Below, piece after piece: positions 21,160 through 32,276 of a DNA stretch of 64,000 nt. Every line of letters begins with the position of its first letter. Positions within the stretch are counted from its first letter, which is position 1. The notes under the pieces were generated by a model. The model was not told where the DNA came from. It worked only from the letters and a program-made list of their open reading frames with translations, and made no database searches. Source of the stretch: Periplaneta americana (taxonomy: Eukaryota; Arthropoda; Insecta; Blattodea; Blattidae); the NCBI RefSeq assembly GCF_040183065.1, contig NC_091117.1:113683001-113747000 (forward strand). The letters run 5' to 3'. The position numbers and the translations under genes are program-made.

Positions 21160-23931
21160 CAGGGGCGTATTTTGCGGACTACCGGGGCTACCGGCAGTAG
21201 CCCAAGGAAATTACAAAAGAAAAAGTTTATAATATAACATAATGTAATAATTTTGTATTATTAGTTTTACCATAGTAATTAAAATTAAAGTAATTGTTAG
21301 ATTTATATGCGCTCTCTGCTCTCGAAAAGAAACAAGTTGTCAAGGCAGCATCGCTGGAGAAACCGCTGCTATGAGAGGTAGCCAGTGACCGTTCCGCGCA
21401 CGCTGTCCTGTCGCACAACTGCCCGTCCCCCGCTCCCTTCAGTTTCCATCGTGCAGTGTAGGCCGGGCGAGTTGCCGCTCTTGTGATCGGTTTCTTCGCA
21501 GGCGCAAAGCAACAATACGCTTAGTACGCTATCTCATGAATGTGATTGTGTTCTTGCAGTTCAGTATTTTAAATCTGTGATCTGTTCGAGTGTCTACGAG
21601 TTATATTAATTGTGAATTATTAAGTTTTTAATTTCCCAATTAAGTGATACTGTGAAAAATATGGCACAACAAGTTTCTGGAGAGGTTTGTGTTGAAAATG
21701 ACTGTGTAATAGAAGGTTTATTAAAATTGCCTTTTAACCGTCGTACATAATAACGAGAAAGTTGAAATTGTGAAAATGGAAAGACCAACTCCTGAGTTAA
21801 ATTTGTCCATGGACGTAAAAGAAAAACAGCGTGAGTACACACGCCATTTCACTTCAACATCATATGGTAAGTGGAATTGGTTGTGTGGTACTTCTAAACT
21901 GTCTAAACTATTTTGCTGGCAATGTTTGTTATTTAGCCGCGTGGTCATGTGTGGTCAAAAGAGGGGTTTTCTAATATGAACTCCCTTCGAACGGCAGTCC
22001 TAGAATACGACAAATCAAAAGCTCATATTTGTAGTAACATGAACTTTGCAAACTTTGGGAAGACAAGAATTGATTTACAGCTAGATAAGCAAAAAGCTCT
22101 ACACATCAACCAACACAATGCTCTTGTGAAAAAAAAAATCGGGAGATTTTACTGCGTCTTATTAACGCAGTTTGCTTTCTAGGAAAACAAGAATTGGCTT
22201 TTCGGGGTCATAACGAGAGTGTGGAATCAGACAATATAGGAAATTATATTGAATATTTAAGTTCCTTAAGTGAATTTGACCATTTACTGGCCAATCATCT
22301 TGAGAGTTCAACAGTATTTCGTGGTACTTCTCCCGCAATTCAGAATGACTTAATATTTGCTATAAGTGGGGTTATGATAAAGAACATAAAACCTTTTGTG
22401 GCCATTGTTGTTGATGAAACAAGTTACTGCTCTAATCAGAGTCAATTGTCCACTGTTTTAAGATACGTCGACAGTACTGCCAATGTTCAAGAACGGTTTA
22501 TAGGATTCACAAATGTCAGTTCGGACAAAACTGCTGCTGCTTTGTTTCAGCATGTGGAAGGTGTTACAGCAGAATACAATGTCGGCAATAAGTTAATTGC
22601 ACAGACATACGATGGTGCTTAAGTTATGGCGGGAAATATTAATGGCTTAAAAACAAAAGTTCAAGAAAAGTATCCTCAAGCACTATATGTCCATTGTTAC
22701 AGCCATGTTCTCAATTTAGTTTTGCAACAAACTATTTCATCCATTCCAGAATGCCGAATTTTTTCAAAACACTGTCGGGTTTAGCTGCATTTTTCTCATC
22801 ATCTCCTAAAGATCAGAAAACTGAAGGAATTTATGAACAAGAAACTCCCAAAAGTAGCACCAACTAGATTGAATTTTACATCTCGGCTTGTAAATACAGT
22901 AAAGGAATACAGAGAAAAACGGACTGCTTTCTTTAAAAATATCATTTGTAATGACTCTGAAGAAAATTGGGATGATGCTGTAATTGTGCAGGCTCAAGGA
23001 TATTTGAATTTTTTCACACAGTTTCAGAATATATTTCTTCTTGAAGTCTATGCTAGAGTGTTCGCACATACAGATGTGCTCTACAATATTCTTCAGACAA
23101 AAAGTCTAGACATAGGATACTACTTGCAAGAGGTATCAAAGTTAAAAAAATACTATATCCGAGTTCAGACATAGTGGGTTTCCGTCCATATGGAGTAATA
23201 TGGAAAATGAAAATTCTTCAGCCAATACAATGGAACCACCATTAAAGCGAAGAAAAGGAGATGATGAATTGAAATACATGCAGCTGTACTACAGCATACT
23301 AGATCCAATGCACATGGAAATTACTGACAGATTTTCTGATTATGGAAAGCTTCAGTTCACACATCTTCTAGATTCTCAAAAATTTTCTGCTTATAGAGAA
23401 AACTTCCCGAATGAGGCACTAAACAAATTATTTCAGTCCTATAACAGTCACTTTGATCAAGTATGTTTGAAAAATGAATTAAGTGTAATATATTCAGCAG
23501 AAGTCTTTGATTTTTCGAACAAACCTATCCATGAAATATTATCTGCCATATATGAAAACCAGCTGAACCAAGTTATTCCTGAAGTCCTTAAATTGGCAAC
23601 ATTAATTGTGACAATACCAGCTACGTCAGCATCGGTAGAAAGAACATTTTCTGCGTTGAAGAGAATAAAATCCTACTGTAGATCAACTCATACATAAGAA
23701 CGTTTATCCGGCTTGGCACTAATATCCATTGAAAAGTCATTTCTACAGAAACTTTGCAAGTGGCCCAACTGTAATTTCAATGACGAAGTCATCAACGTAT
23801 TTTCGTCCCAATCAAGACGTCTGGAATTCACATAAATATGTAAGGAATTTTATTATAGGGATTTTAAAATATATTTTGTGTAATAATAGGGTCAGTGGTA
23901 GCCCAAACCCTTTAACCAGTATACGCCACTG
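21160..23931 (+). mobile_element. hAT transposon (ZMYM1-type), nearly complete
   Basis: Starts CAGGGGCGTATTTTGCGGAC and ends with the inverse CAGTGGCGTATACTGG. The 8-bp flanks are GCGTATGT (21152-21159) and GCATATGT (23932-23939), one mismatch, the size expected for hAT. 2772 bp. It cuts the DUF7869 gene in the opposite orientation. Confidence 0.92.
21661..23850 (+). pseudogene. hAT transposase, ZMYM1/P52rIPK-like
   Basis: Blocks in order: TTF-type finger (YTRHFTSTSYGKWNWLC ... FCWQCLLFS, 21838-21945); FRGHNESVESDNIGNY (22198) after a frame change; AIVVDETSYCSNQSQLS with the first catalytic Asp, then LRYVD and RFIGF; QTYDGA stop VMAGNINGL (22610-22650) with the second Asp; HCYSHVLNLVLQQ. After more breaks, 23200-23697 is the C-terminus with PATSASVERTFSALKRIKSY, which supplies the Glu and hAT dimerization region. 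About five frameshifts or stops interrupt a protein otherwise close to full length, so decay is moderate. Confidence 0.88.
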
Positions 23932-25466
23932 GCATATGTATGTTACAAGAATAAAAGGGCAGCTGTCGACGATAATAGCCCTCAATAGTTGGAACTGGTA
24001 ATTCTTTTGGAAATCCATGCAGATAACCTCTTTATACTCTGACTTCCTGGATTTTAGACATGCAGTCCGTTTTACTTCATAAAACTTCTGTCCTTTTCTC
24101 TTGTGCAATTCATTCTACAAAATCAAATTTTGTTTTTCCTTCTCAAAATTATCTAATTTACTTGCATCTTTTTCATTGGAAATTTCTGATTTAATGTGTG
24201 AAATGTCAGCTAATGTTGTATTTAGTGACAAAAATTACTCTGTATTGCTCGTAAGACACAGGGTTCGCAGGAAATTTTTCTAAGTGTAACTTAAGCAGCT
24301 TAGAAATATTCAAGTCCTCTGGAAGATACAACCTTCGGCTATCGTGACGAGATTAGTGGACTTTCTGACATCTAAGTGATTGAATGTGATGACAAATTTT
24401 AGATAAAATCTCTCCTTTCAGTTGGTGAGGCCTGTTTCCATGTTTAACTCTTGTTTCTGTATGGGCTTTTCCAGTAGTAGCCAATGACGTTTTCAAAGTG
24501 ACTAAATGTCTGCCTGTTATTCCATGTAGAGCAATAAAAATTTTTTAGCAAACGGGAACATCAGTATTTTGCCCATCTTTGTTTATTCGCATTTTATATC
24601 TGTAAGAAAAATTATGAAAATCAGCTTCGGCTTGTGTTTTTCTGGATCTTCTTCTTTGCACAGGAAGTACCGAAATTAGTCCTGAAAGGTGAGCATTTTG
24701 AGTGTCATGTGATACTAATTCATTGAAATGTTTAATAAGATCGCTTCTTTCACTTTTGGCTTATTTTCTGAAAACACGGAAAACGAGAACATTTACAGTC
24801 TTCTCCCATAATATGACTCATAGCACGAATTTTTTTTATGCATCTGTAACACGTCCTGTAACTTTTCTCTTCCTTGAATTTACAGAACATGGACTGGGTA
24901 CGGATAATTAATTTTCCCTAATGTCAGACATTATAAAAATAAACTGCACTAACCACAAACATTACAATATGTCATAAAAGTATAATAAAGGAAATAATCA
25001 ATACCCTACAACAGACATCTGAACACTGGAATAGTACAGCTGTTTGTATTATGCTCACAAGTTCTAATAAAAATTAATATAATTTATTGTCACATGGAAC
25101 AACAGCTAAACATCATACAGTCATTTAATAATATTATTATTGTATAATACAGATCGTATTGGCATATGTAAAAATAAACTAACCAGCAATGTGCTATGAC
25201 TCTAAGATCGAGTTTGTAACAGTGTCTGCATTAGTTTCTGTATTTAAAATGGATGTTGTTCGTTCTTTCTTGGGATGGGTGTGACATTGTTCATTCTTCC
25301 AAAGTATGCAGAAACTTTAACGCAGAATACTGAGGACAATTTTCGTTCTTACATAAAACCAATCCAGCCACATGAAAGTACTCCCCTTCTACTATCAGAT
25401 GGCACTATTAACTCAATTTCGATTTTTGATGGACCTTGTTCGTTATTCCCGTGTACCCTTCAAATG

Positions 25467-26510
25467 TTTCTCATAGTGGGTATTGCCTTCCCGTGACTGT
25501 ATGACTGCTACCATTCGTCGATTCAATCCTTCGATCAGATTCTGGATGACAGTCTGGTCGATTCTATACTATTCTTCACTTAGAACATTTTGGAGCTGTT
25601 GTAAGTTGCTGTGAGGAGGTAGACGACTTTTAACTGGCTTCCCTAGCATTGCCCACACATTTTCAATAGGGTTTATATCAGAACTTCTTGCTGGCCATGC
25701 CATTCTATTGAATCCAACGTCGTGAAGGAACTCATCCACGATTCTTGTAGCATGAGAGCGAGCATTATCATGTATTAACAGGAACTCTTCACCAATAAGT
25801 GGGGCATATGGTACCACATGTTCAATTAGAACCTCTTCTATGTAACTTGGAGCAGTCAAAGCACTTCCATTAATGAAAAAAAGTTCAGTGCGAACTTCAT
25901 ACGAAATGCCACCCCATACCATTACTGATCCACCTTGAAAACTGACATGTGAACTGAAGGTACATGGAGAAAAATGTTCTCCTTCTCTTCTTCACACTCT
26001 TTCACGTCCATCTGTAAACTAAATCTCTATTCACCTGTGAAGAGCACTCGTCACCATTCCCCCAGGTTCCAATTAGGCATGATTGTGAGCAAAACGTAAT
26101 CGTTCAACATGATGTTGCTGGAACAATTCTGGGCCTTTAGCTGGTCTTCTGAATTTCAGCCCACATTCATCCAGACGTCTTCTTACAGTTCTCTCACTCG
26201 CGTTAACTTGTCTTATTTCCTGGAGGGCTCTTCTGGTCTCAACAGCTGTGGAATGGCATCTCTTAATGTGTTTAGGACAATAAAATGGTCGTCACGAGCC
26301 GAAGTTACTCGTTTTCTCCCTGAACCGGGTCTCCTGGAATAACCTTCTGTCTCTCTAAAGCGATGGTACACCCTTTGTATGGTCAATCGAGGAATCCCAA
26401 GAACTGCAGTCACATAACGCTGACTATTCCCATCTTCTATCAATGCAGTGAAGTACTCCAATACTGCCTCAAAAGTGCTTACCAGTTTGTAGACTTCTTT
26501 AGTTTAGCTT
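25467..26510 (-). pseudogene. Tc1-like transposase, disrupted
   Basis: 26461-26213 holds the paired-like HTH (VTAVLGIPRLTIQRVYHRFRE) and a basic GRPGSGRKR-type linker region. After frame changes, 25922-25569 carries MVWGGISYEVRTEL, the second catalytic block LLIHDNARSHATRIV and the third SSDINPIENVWAMLGK. The first catalytic block, about 26025, reads FTGE where FTDES is expected, so the first Asp is lost. A C-terminal RRMVAVIQSREGNTHY follows in the next frame. It is inactive. Confidence 0.85.
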
Positions 26511-26869
26511 GAAATGAGTCTGTGAAGTTTAGACACAATATTTCAAGAAGAACTATTCTTCTTTTCAGATCATTGTTGGCTATTACGTATTCAGTATTAC
26601 ATTGTTACGTATCACAAAATAAATGAATGACTAAATGAACCTCAGCACACCTACAATTATTTAAAAAATCTTAATATTTGAAACATTTTAAAGAAAATGT
26701 AGGTGACCCAGTTGTTTTTTTTTGCCGGTGAGTGTGTATTAAAGAATAAAAGTACGGTATCAAAATAAACTAACGCATTCTTATCAAAATAATTATGCAC
26801 ATAAATTCACTGATGATAATGTTTATTTACCATACTGAGAACTACATTCAGTAGGCTATTCTGATCCTT

Positions 26870-27298
26870 TGAATCTCCTCTTCTCTTGTAATTCTGAAAT
26901 TGAAAATAGATCTCTCTTGTTCGAGTCGCATTTGGAGTCTTCAGTTTGTTTTATTATCTTTCCTTTCTATAATAAAATATCTTCCACTTCTCGCGACCTC
27001 AGTAATTGTCGCTTCTTGTCATACATGAAACAACAGCTCCATTGTTCTTCACTTCCAAAACTTTCCTTGGCCACAATTCCTCCTCATAAGTAACTACCAC
27101 ATAACTAAGTGCCTTTAGCATTAATTTAACAGATTTCTTCTTCTTTTTCACATCTGACTCACTGTCTGTAAATATGGAGAGAACACTGAAAACATCAGAA
27201 TATGTATCCAATTCAATTTCATCGCTCTCATAGTCACTTATGAGGATGGTTGTTTTCCTTCTACCCTGGAATTTTCGTTTTACCAGACCATCATTCAT
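26870..27298 (-). pseudogene. C-terminal remnant of a transposon-derived protein
   Basis: An acidic Ser/Asp/Glu-rich stretch is followed by VVVTYEEELWPRKVLEVKNN and VVSCMTRSDNY. This tail (G-D-x-V-x-V-x-YEG-x-x-x-PG-x-V ... M-x-KSGNYWKWP) is often seen at the end of insect transposon-derived proteins. The expected WKWP is lost to a stop and frame change. A further D/E-rich end is readable in another frame down to about 26870. It fits the 3' coding end of the outer element; a host exon is less likely. Confidence 0.45.
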
Positions 27299-27599
27299 GC
27301 TAGTACCATTGATGCTGGAACAGCCTGCTTCTTTATTTACTGGACCATAATGTTAAATGGTGTGTTAGAATATACTGAGATACCGTATTTGCAGAAGTAC
27401 ATAATCACATTGATCACATTTTATTAAAACAAATATCTCAAAATGAAATACAACTATGGTCCACAAACAATTGTGGTACATAGTTGAGGACTGACTTCTA
27501 GCCGAAAGGTTCTTTGCTCGGTTTCCTTATTTCAAATTCAATTGATGATAATTGCAGACAAATGTCTGGTTCTGCATTTAAGCAGCTTCTGTATTTTGT

Positions 27600-28245
27600 T
27601 TTGGTAGGTGTCTAGGTGGAGAATCCTGTTTCACAGAGCTGTGTATTTGAGAAAGGCAGCAATACTAATTTTGCTTTGTTTGACAAGATTTTGAATTCAT
27701 CCTGTAAATGCAGCCAAAACTCTGGTAGACTTTGTTTTTTAAATGCTATTTTTAGTTCGCTGTGAGATGTCAAATCTTTGAGAATCTCGTATTCAGGTGA
27801 GGTTGAGCTTTTTGGCTTTTTGTTTATGCTGAACACATTTAAGTCATCAAGCACCTTCTCTTGAGCTGTCGGAAAATAATACTGAAACAAGTGTATCAAA
27901 GCTTCGAGATGCTCCTGAATATTTTTCTGTATTTTGTCTTAGTGCTTGATGTTATTTTCATTCAAGAAACCTTTTTTTAAGAGGAAAGCAATCGCTATCT
28001 TCCTTTTCCATGCTCTCCAACCAATACATAAGTTTCCTCTTAAAAGAAGACACCTTGCACAAAAAACTCTAGCAGTTTTTCCTTGCAATAATAGATTCAT
28101 TTCGTTCATTTTACTGAAAATATCGATCAAATATGCCAGTTTGCACACCCAGTCTTTATCATTTAAAACTAGCGCCAGTAGAGCATTATGGATCATCAAA
28201 AATGCTGCTAAACTGTGAAGTGACTCCAAATCGACTAGCCAGCTT
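27600..28245 (-). pseudogene. hAT transposase C-terminus (ZBED5/FAM200-like)
   Basis: 28229-27939 includes LNDKDWVCKLAYLIDIFSK and MNEMNLLLQGK, the conserved W-x-x-KLAYLaDIF-x-x-lN-x-LNlxLQGk block. After a frame break, 27899-27612 includes EFWLHLQDEFKIL and FSNTQLCETGFST, the C-terminal dimerization motif. The N-terminal half is absent: a large palindrome begins just upstream. Confidence 0.8.
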
Positions 28246-28862
28246 CTATTTATATGAAGCTAACAAGCAAACATTCCCATGGGGGCAGATAAAAAAGTTA
28301 AATTTTTTTCTTTCACCAAGTAAACAATGTCAAAACAAGTGCTTATACAAATTTTGGCCACTCGATCGCAATTACGAAGCCGTCCAGAAAGTGATTTTCC
28401 CTCGGGCCGTTTACAGAAAAAAACACTATTTCATGGAAAGATTTATTGGAACAGATACAGCAATTGTTGCGCTATTTTTCAACATATTCCCCATCGGAAT
28501 TAAGACATTTGTCATACCGTGGGATCAACAAAGAGATGCATAACACGACACAAGGATACCGGTACAAATATTAATCCCGTGGTATTACAAATGTCTCAAT
28601 TTCAGGATGGGAAATATGTTGAAAAATAGCGCAACAATTGCTGTATCCATGTCAATAAATCTTTCCATGAAATTGTGCTTTTTTCTGTAAATGACCCCAG
28701 GGAAAATCACTTTCTGGACGGCCTCGTAATTGCAGTGGAGTAGCCAAAATTTGTATATGCATTTGTTTTGACATTATTAACATGGTGGAAGGAAAAATTT
28801 TAACTTTTTTATCTGCCCCCATGAGAATGTTTGCTTGTAAGTTTCGAGAAGCTTTGAATGGA
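28245..28862. repeat. Large imperfect palindrome (~620 bp)
   Basis: 28250-28372 (ACAAGCAAACATTCCCATGG ... ACTCGATCGCAAT) is repeated inverted at 28729-28858. The centre is a mariner-type foldback. The whole can form one hairpin with arms near 280 bp. Confidence 0.8.
28375..28726. mobile_element. Mariner-derived foldback element, 352 bp
   Basis: Begins CGAAGCCGTCCAGAAAGTGA and ends as the inverse (CGAGGCCGTCCAGAAAGTGA), TA on both sides (28373-28374, 28727-28728). Each arm carries the mariner 3' region (ATTGTTGCGCTATTTTTCAA; minus-strand sense VEK-stop end), so two 3' ends are joined head to head. There is no transposase core. Confidence 0.8.
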
Positions 28863-29451
28863 TTCCAGGTATTCTCGAAGGGTCGAGAATGAGCGAGAAA
28901 CTTTTCGAATGTGTAGTTCCAAGAAATCACTCACACGGCATGTGACAGGTCAGTGTCCCGCTTAGCCTCTAGTCTGTCTGCCTCGCGGTACAATAGTAAT
29001 GTAAAATATGTTGTAATGCAAATGGTTTGGCTTATTGAATTTTTTTAGATTCTACTTTTTGTTTCTTATTCTTTAATTTCATTCAATTTGTATTTGTTTT
29101 ATTTTCCTGGAGCAACTGCCAAGCTCTCAGTCACTTTAATAGTCAACTGCCATTTTGATAAAGACATCCTTATTTAGGAATAGTATGATAGAGCTCTTTT
29201 TAGAGGAAAAGAGAGGGATAAGGAGGAAGGGGGAGAGGGATAGGACTACTTAATATAAATCTGCGCAAAATTGATTACCTACATCTCATTAAGCCCATCC
29301 AGCCTCCTGACCCCATTGTTTCATCCTCTCTGAAATCATCACTATATTGTCAGAAACTGCTTCTTTTGGGTGTGGTACCTATTTACAAGCAGTCAGCTTT
29401 ATTATTTATGTGAAAAATATAGGTCCCTGTATATTATTTAGTGGCACAATT
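28863..29451. other. No gene recognized
   Basis: Contains a GAGAATGAGCGAGAAAC-type repeated stretch at 28890-28915 and a purine-rich run at 29202-29240. No coding signal. Confidence 0.4.
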
Positions 29452-32211
29452 TAGGGTTGTCAGACATATGGTTTTACCCGGAATAATACGGTTATTTCGT
29501 TTTTGTTTCGCATAGGGTGAAAGTCTTAAACAGTATGCCAAATATTCTGTTTTTATATCCCGCGCCATCATTTGTTAAAGGCATGTTGTGCTGCATTGAT
29601 ACCTACGTCACATCTGTGGTGATGGTGATGCCGTGGAAGTACCAATCAATCTTCTTAATGTATCCAGTTTTTGCTGACATCATAAGGTCCACTATAGTCC
29701 ACTGTAATCTTTTCAGTTCTTGTCTTTCATGAGAAATAATGGATATGATTGTAGCCCATTTGGCTTGCGAATTGAGTAGCCTGAGGCAGCATGCAAGTGC
29801 TTTGTACTAAGCATAGATACTGAACGTCTGTTTACCATGTGCGAAGTTATGAATATTGTGTATGTATTATTGATAAGTTCTTGAACAAGCGAACAAGTAA
29901 CAATAATGAAAGTGAAAATAGAGAACACGTAAAAAAAAGAGGAGGTTACAGCAATATCGGGCTGTCTGGGAAAAAATAATTTCTCGAATTTCTTCCAGTA
30001 ACTGATAATCAATACAAAGCAAAATGTTTAGTTTGTGTGTAGGAGAAGCAGGAGATGGCTTTTCTATGTCTCATGGCACAATTACAGATGTCACACAGCA
30101 CTTCAATAGTACATAGCATAAAGAAAGGCAGAAATCATCACTGGAAGCCACATTAATGAAGAATTTATTCAAGAAAAACTCTCCAGTCAGAAAAGGTAAT
30201 CATAGTATTCATAGTTTATATTCTTTAAATTGAAATAGGTTTGAAGAACGTAATGAGCAGATGTTAATGTGTCAATTTACGTGCATTTCAGATCAGTGCA
30301 TCGAAGCTTACACTGGCCTATCATGCTGTTATGCCAGCACAGACTGCACTGTGAAACTCTTGCCGCAATTGTTTCTGGATTCTTCAATCAAAAATAAAGT
30401 CACTTGTGGAAAGACAAAGTGCAAGGTTTTGGTGAAATATGTATTAGGACCTGAAAGTTTGACACGTATTAAATATAATCTACAAGAAAATATGAATTTC
30501 GGTGTCTATTTTGATGATCAAATAAGGGGAACTAAAAATGTTTTCCTATACCTAGCCGTTAGATATTTTGACGAGACACTAGGTATTTTTAACAGGAGTC
30601 TCGATTTTTATGAAGATCCTGATGAAAGTGCAACTGCAGTGGCTGAACAAATTTTATCCCGTATTACAAATCATGGTTTAAAATTACCCCAGGTTTCAAG
30701 TTATATCGCAGATAACACCAAAGCAAACTATGGGGAAATTAACTCTATATATGTTCATTTGATGAAAAAAAATTCCTAGTTTAGTAAAATCAAACTATTG
30801 TGTACATATTATTCGTAATGCTTGTAAATTTGACATGAACTTAACGTCTTCTGATATTGTAATGATGATAATTATTTTAAAAATTCAGCCAAAAGAGTTT
30901 AACAGTTGAAAGAGTTCTCTGAGTTTGTTGAAACCGAATATACTAACTTGTGCCAAGATGGTTATCTATAAAACCTGCCATTGGAAGATTGTTGAAGAGT
31001 CTTCCAGCTGTAATGCAGTTGAAATTAATGTAACTGTCAAACTGAGTAATCAGTATTAACTAAACGGCTGTGGAATATGATAAGAATGGGATTTAGTCTA
31101 TGCTGGTGGATTGTCCATTGTCCATATTCGACAATTGTGAATATTGATTCCATAATTAGACTAAGAATAAAATGCACAGTATTGCAATGTATGCAATAGA
31201 GGGGGAAAGGAACTGGCAACTTTACCCCATTATTTCGTGGCCTAGTTTCCTCTTAAGTGGTGCCTTGTTGGTATCATTTGTGAGGTTCAGAACTGTCTTC
31301 GGACAGTTGACTAAACAATCAGCTGTAATATCTTACTTTTCAAGTGTAGACGACTGTCCAGTTTTCATTAGGAAACACTTGTTGAGTTCCTCAGAATAAA
31401 AAAAAAAAAACAAAAAATTCTTGCAGAGTTATATCAGCATTTTGCATTACAACTTGCTGAAATTTTCCACAAATCAATTAAAAAAAAATCAGGTGACTGT
31501 GAAGTGTACTATGTAATGCAAAGTGTGAAAGTTTAACTAGAAAAGAGGATGAAGGACCAATGTTTTGGTTATAAAGTGATGCAAACATTAAATAAGTTAA
31601 GAAAGTTATTTCCAGGAGAAGATGAACTCTACATAAATGAATATCAACCTGTCTGTGAAGTTTGTGTCACTTATCTATGTAAATGGTTTGATTTCAGTAG
31701 TGATACTGGTAATATTTTGTCAATGATGTTCTAACATTAGAGAATACTCCCCAGTTTGACAAGTGTTAAGATTAGTAAAATCTCTTAGGTTAGAGGAAAA
31801 ACTAAAAGTTGATAAAATGTATTCGGAAGTAATTGAAATTGGAGATTTGTTTTCTGGGGAGTCAGACATAGCAGGAAGACTAACAGAATGTATTACAAGT
31901 ATGACAGTACCAGAAAGATGGCTTTATTTTGTAGGTTTAATTTGTCAATAAAAATTGAAAAACACTTTAATTTTATTGTAATTAAGTTTTTATTAAGCAT
32001 GTTCTCATCAAATGCATTTACAGAGAGAATATTTTCAATCAAGGGTATTAAATGGAGAAATGAAAGGAATAGGAGTTCTGTAGAATTGGTCAAAAACGAA
32101 CTTTATGTATACAGGTATTTTAATTATGATGGAAACAGTAGTGAATTGCTAAATATAGCATCGTTAAGTGAGAAATACATGGAAAGCAACCCTGGCACAA
32201 GTATTAAATAA
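29452..32211 (+). mobile_element. hAT transposon relic with BED finger
   Basis: The left end may be the TAGGGTTGTCAGACATATGG word (29452), typical of hAT termini; no matching right end was found before the ZC2HC1 exon at 32277. Coding blocks: BED-like finger (YKAKCLVCV ... HFNST-HKER, about 30015-30125); 30261-30779 with DSSIKNKVTCGKTKCKVLVK, FGVYFDDQIRG, LAVRYFDETLGI and SSYIADNTKANYG. Then YFSSVDDCPVFIRKHLLSS (31330); FGYKVMQTLNKLRKLFPGE (31560); KLKVDKMYSEVIEIGDLF (31800); and the C-terminal FSSNAFTERIFSIKGIKWRN with LVKNELYVYRYFNYD (32000-32130). Many frame breaks. A dispersed repeat at 31170-31320 interrupts it. Confidence 0.82.
31170..31320 (+). repeat. Dispersed repeat (copy 1 of 2)
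   Basis: ATGTATGCAATAGAGGGGGA ... CTGTCTTCGGACAGTTGACTAAACAA matches 38076-38215. The end contains a small hairpin, CTGTC-TTCG-GACAG. Likely a SINE-type or other short interspersed element, here inserted in the hAT relic. Confidence 0.7.
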
Positions 32212-32276
32212 ACCAAGTATGTATTAATAGTTCACTCAATATAATGAGATGATGTTAAAAAATGAGCATCACTTAC

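Larger units (their letters stand above)
20790..24920 (-). pseudogene. DUF7869-type transposase-like gene split by a hAT element
   Basis: Minus strand, N to C. 24560-24190 reads CKKIFIALHGITGRHLVTLK, TRVKHGNRPHQLKGEI, then LPEDLNISKLLKLHLEK and YRVIFVTKYNIS. 24108-23990 reads KGQKFYEVKRTACLKSR and ICMDFQKN. The hAT 21160-23931 interrupts. 21071-20790 then gives SRQNRN (normally DxCgGQNRN) and FLTRGHSYLECDKNMGLV (normally GHSyme-DxDhaxIE). This order is that of full DUF7869 proteins. Several stops and the changed catalytic-looking residues show it is dead. Confidence 0.78.
19564..25461 (-). mobile_element. DUF7869-type TIR DNA transposon (copy 1), with two insertions
   Basis: 19564-19596 and 25429-25461 are a perfect 33-bp inverted repeat starting GAAGGGTACACGGGAATAAC. 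AAAT flanks both ends (19560-19563, 25462-25465). Subterminal repeats of the type GAAGAACGAACAATGTCAC appear at 20399 (displaced by the mariner MITE) and, inverted, at about 25285 and 25253. Inside are a mariner MITE, a hAT element and a broken DUF7869 gene. Subtracting insertions, the element is about 2.5 kb, the same as copy 3 at 58611-61133. Confidence 0.82.
18011..26736 (-). mobile_element. Tc1-like transposon split by a PLE and a DUF7869 element
   Basis: Left terminus CACTCACCAGCAAAAAGACT (18011) is mirrored at the right by CACTCACCGGCAAAAAAAAA (minus strand from 26734), both followed by ACTGG and C-CTA. TA abuts each side (18009-18010, 26737-26738). The transposase lies at 26510-25470 on the minus strand and its 3' UTR continues at 19559-19379, once the DUF7869 element (duplication AAAT) is removed. 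Without its insertions the Tc1 element would be about 1.5 kb, normal for the family. Confidence 0.8.
17569..27486 (-). mobile_element. Outermost DNA transposon of the nest (unclassified, pogo-like?)
   Basis: The word AACTATGGTCCAC occurs near the left edge at 17584 and 17774 and near the right edge at 27452. An inverted related form TGTGGTACATAGTTG is at 27472-27486, consistent with terminal or subterminal repeats of one element. Between them, only 26870-27298 looks like its coding remnant. The rest is occupied by the Tc1 element and its own insertions. Edges are approximate and no target duplication could be fixed. Confidence 0.4.

Noticed and set aside
26999-27298. Possible exon of the host gene
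   Set aside because: The tail resembles transposon-derived proteins, has no matching splice sites, and lies beside the repeats of the outer nested element; ZC2HC1 exons 3 and 4 already join in frame without it.
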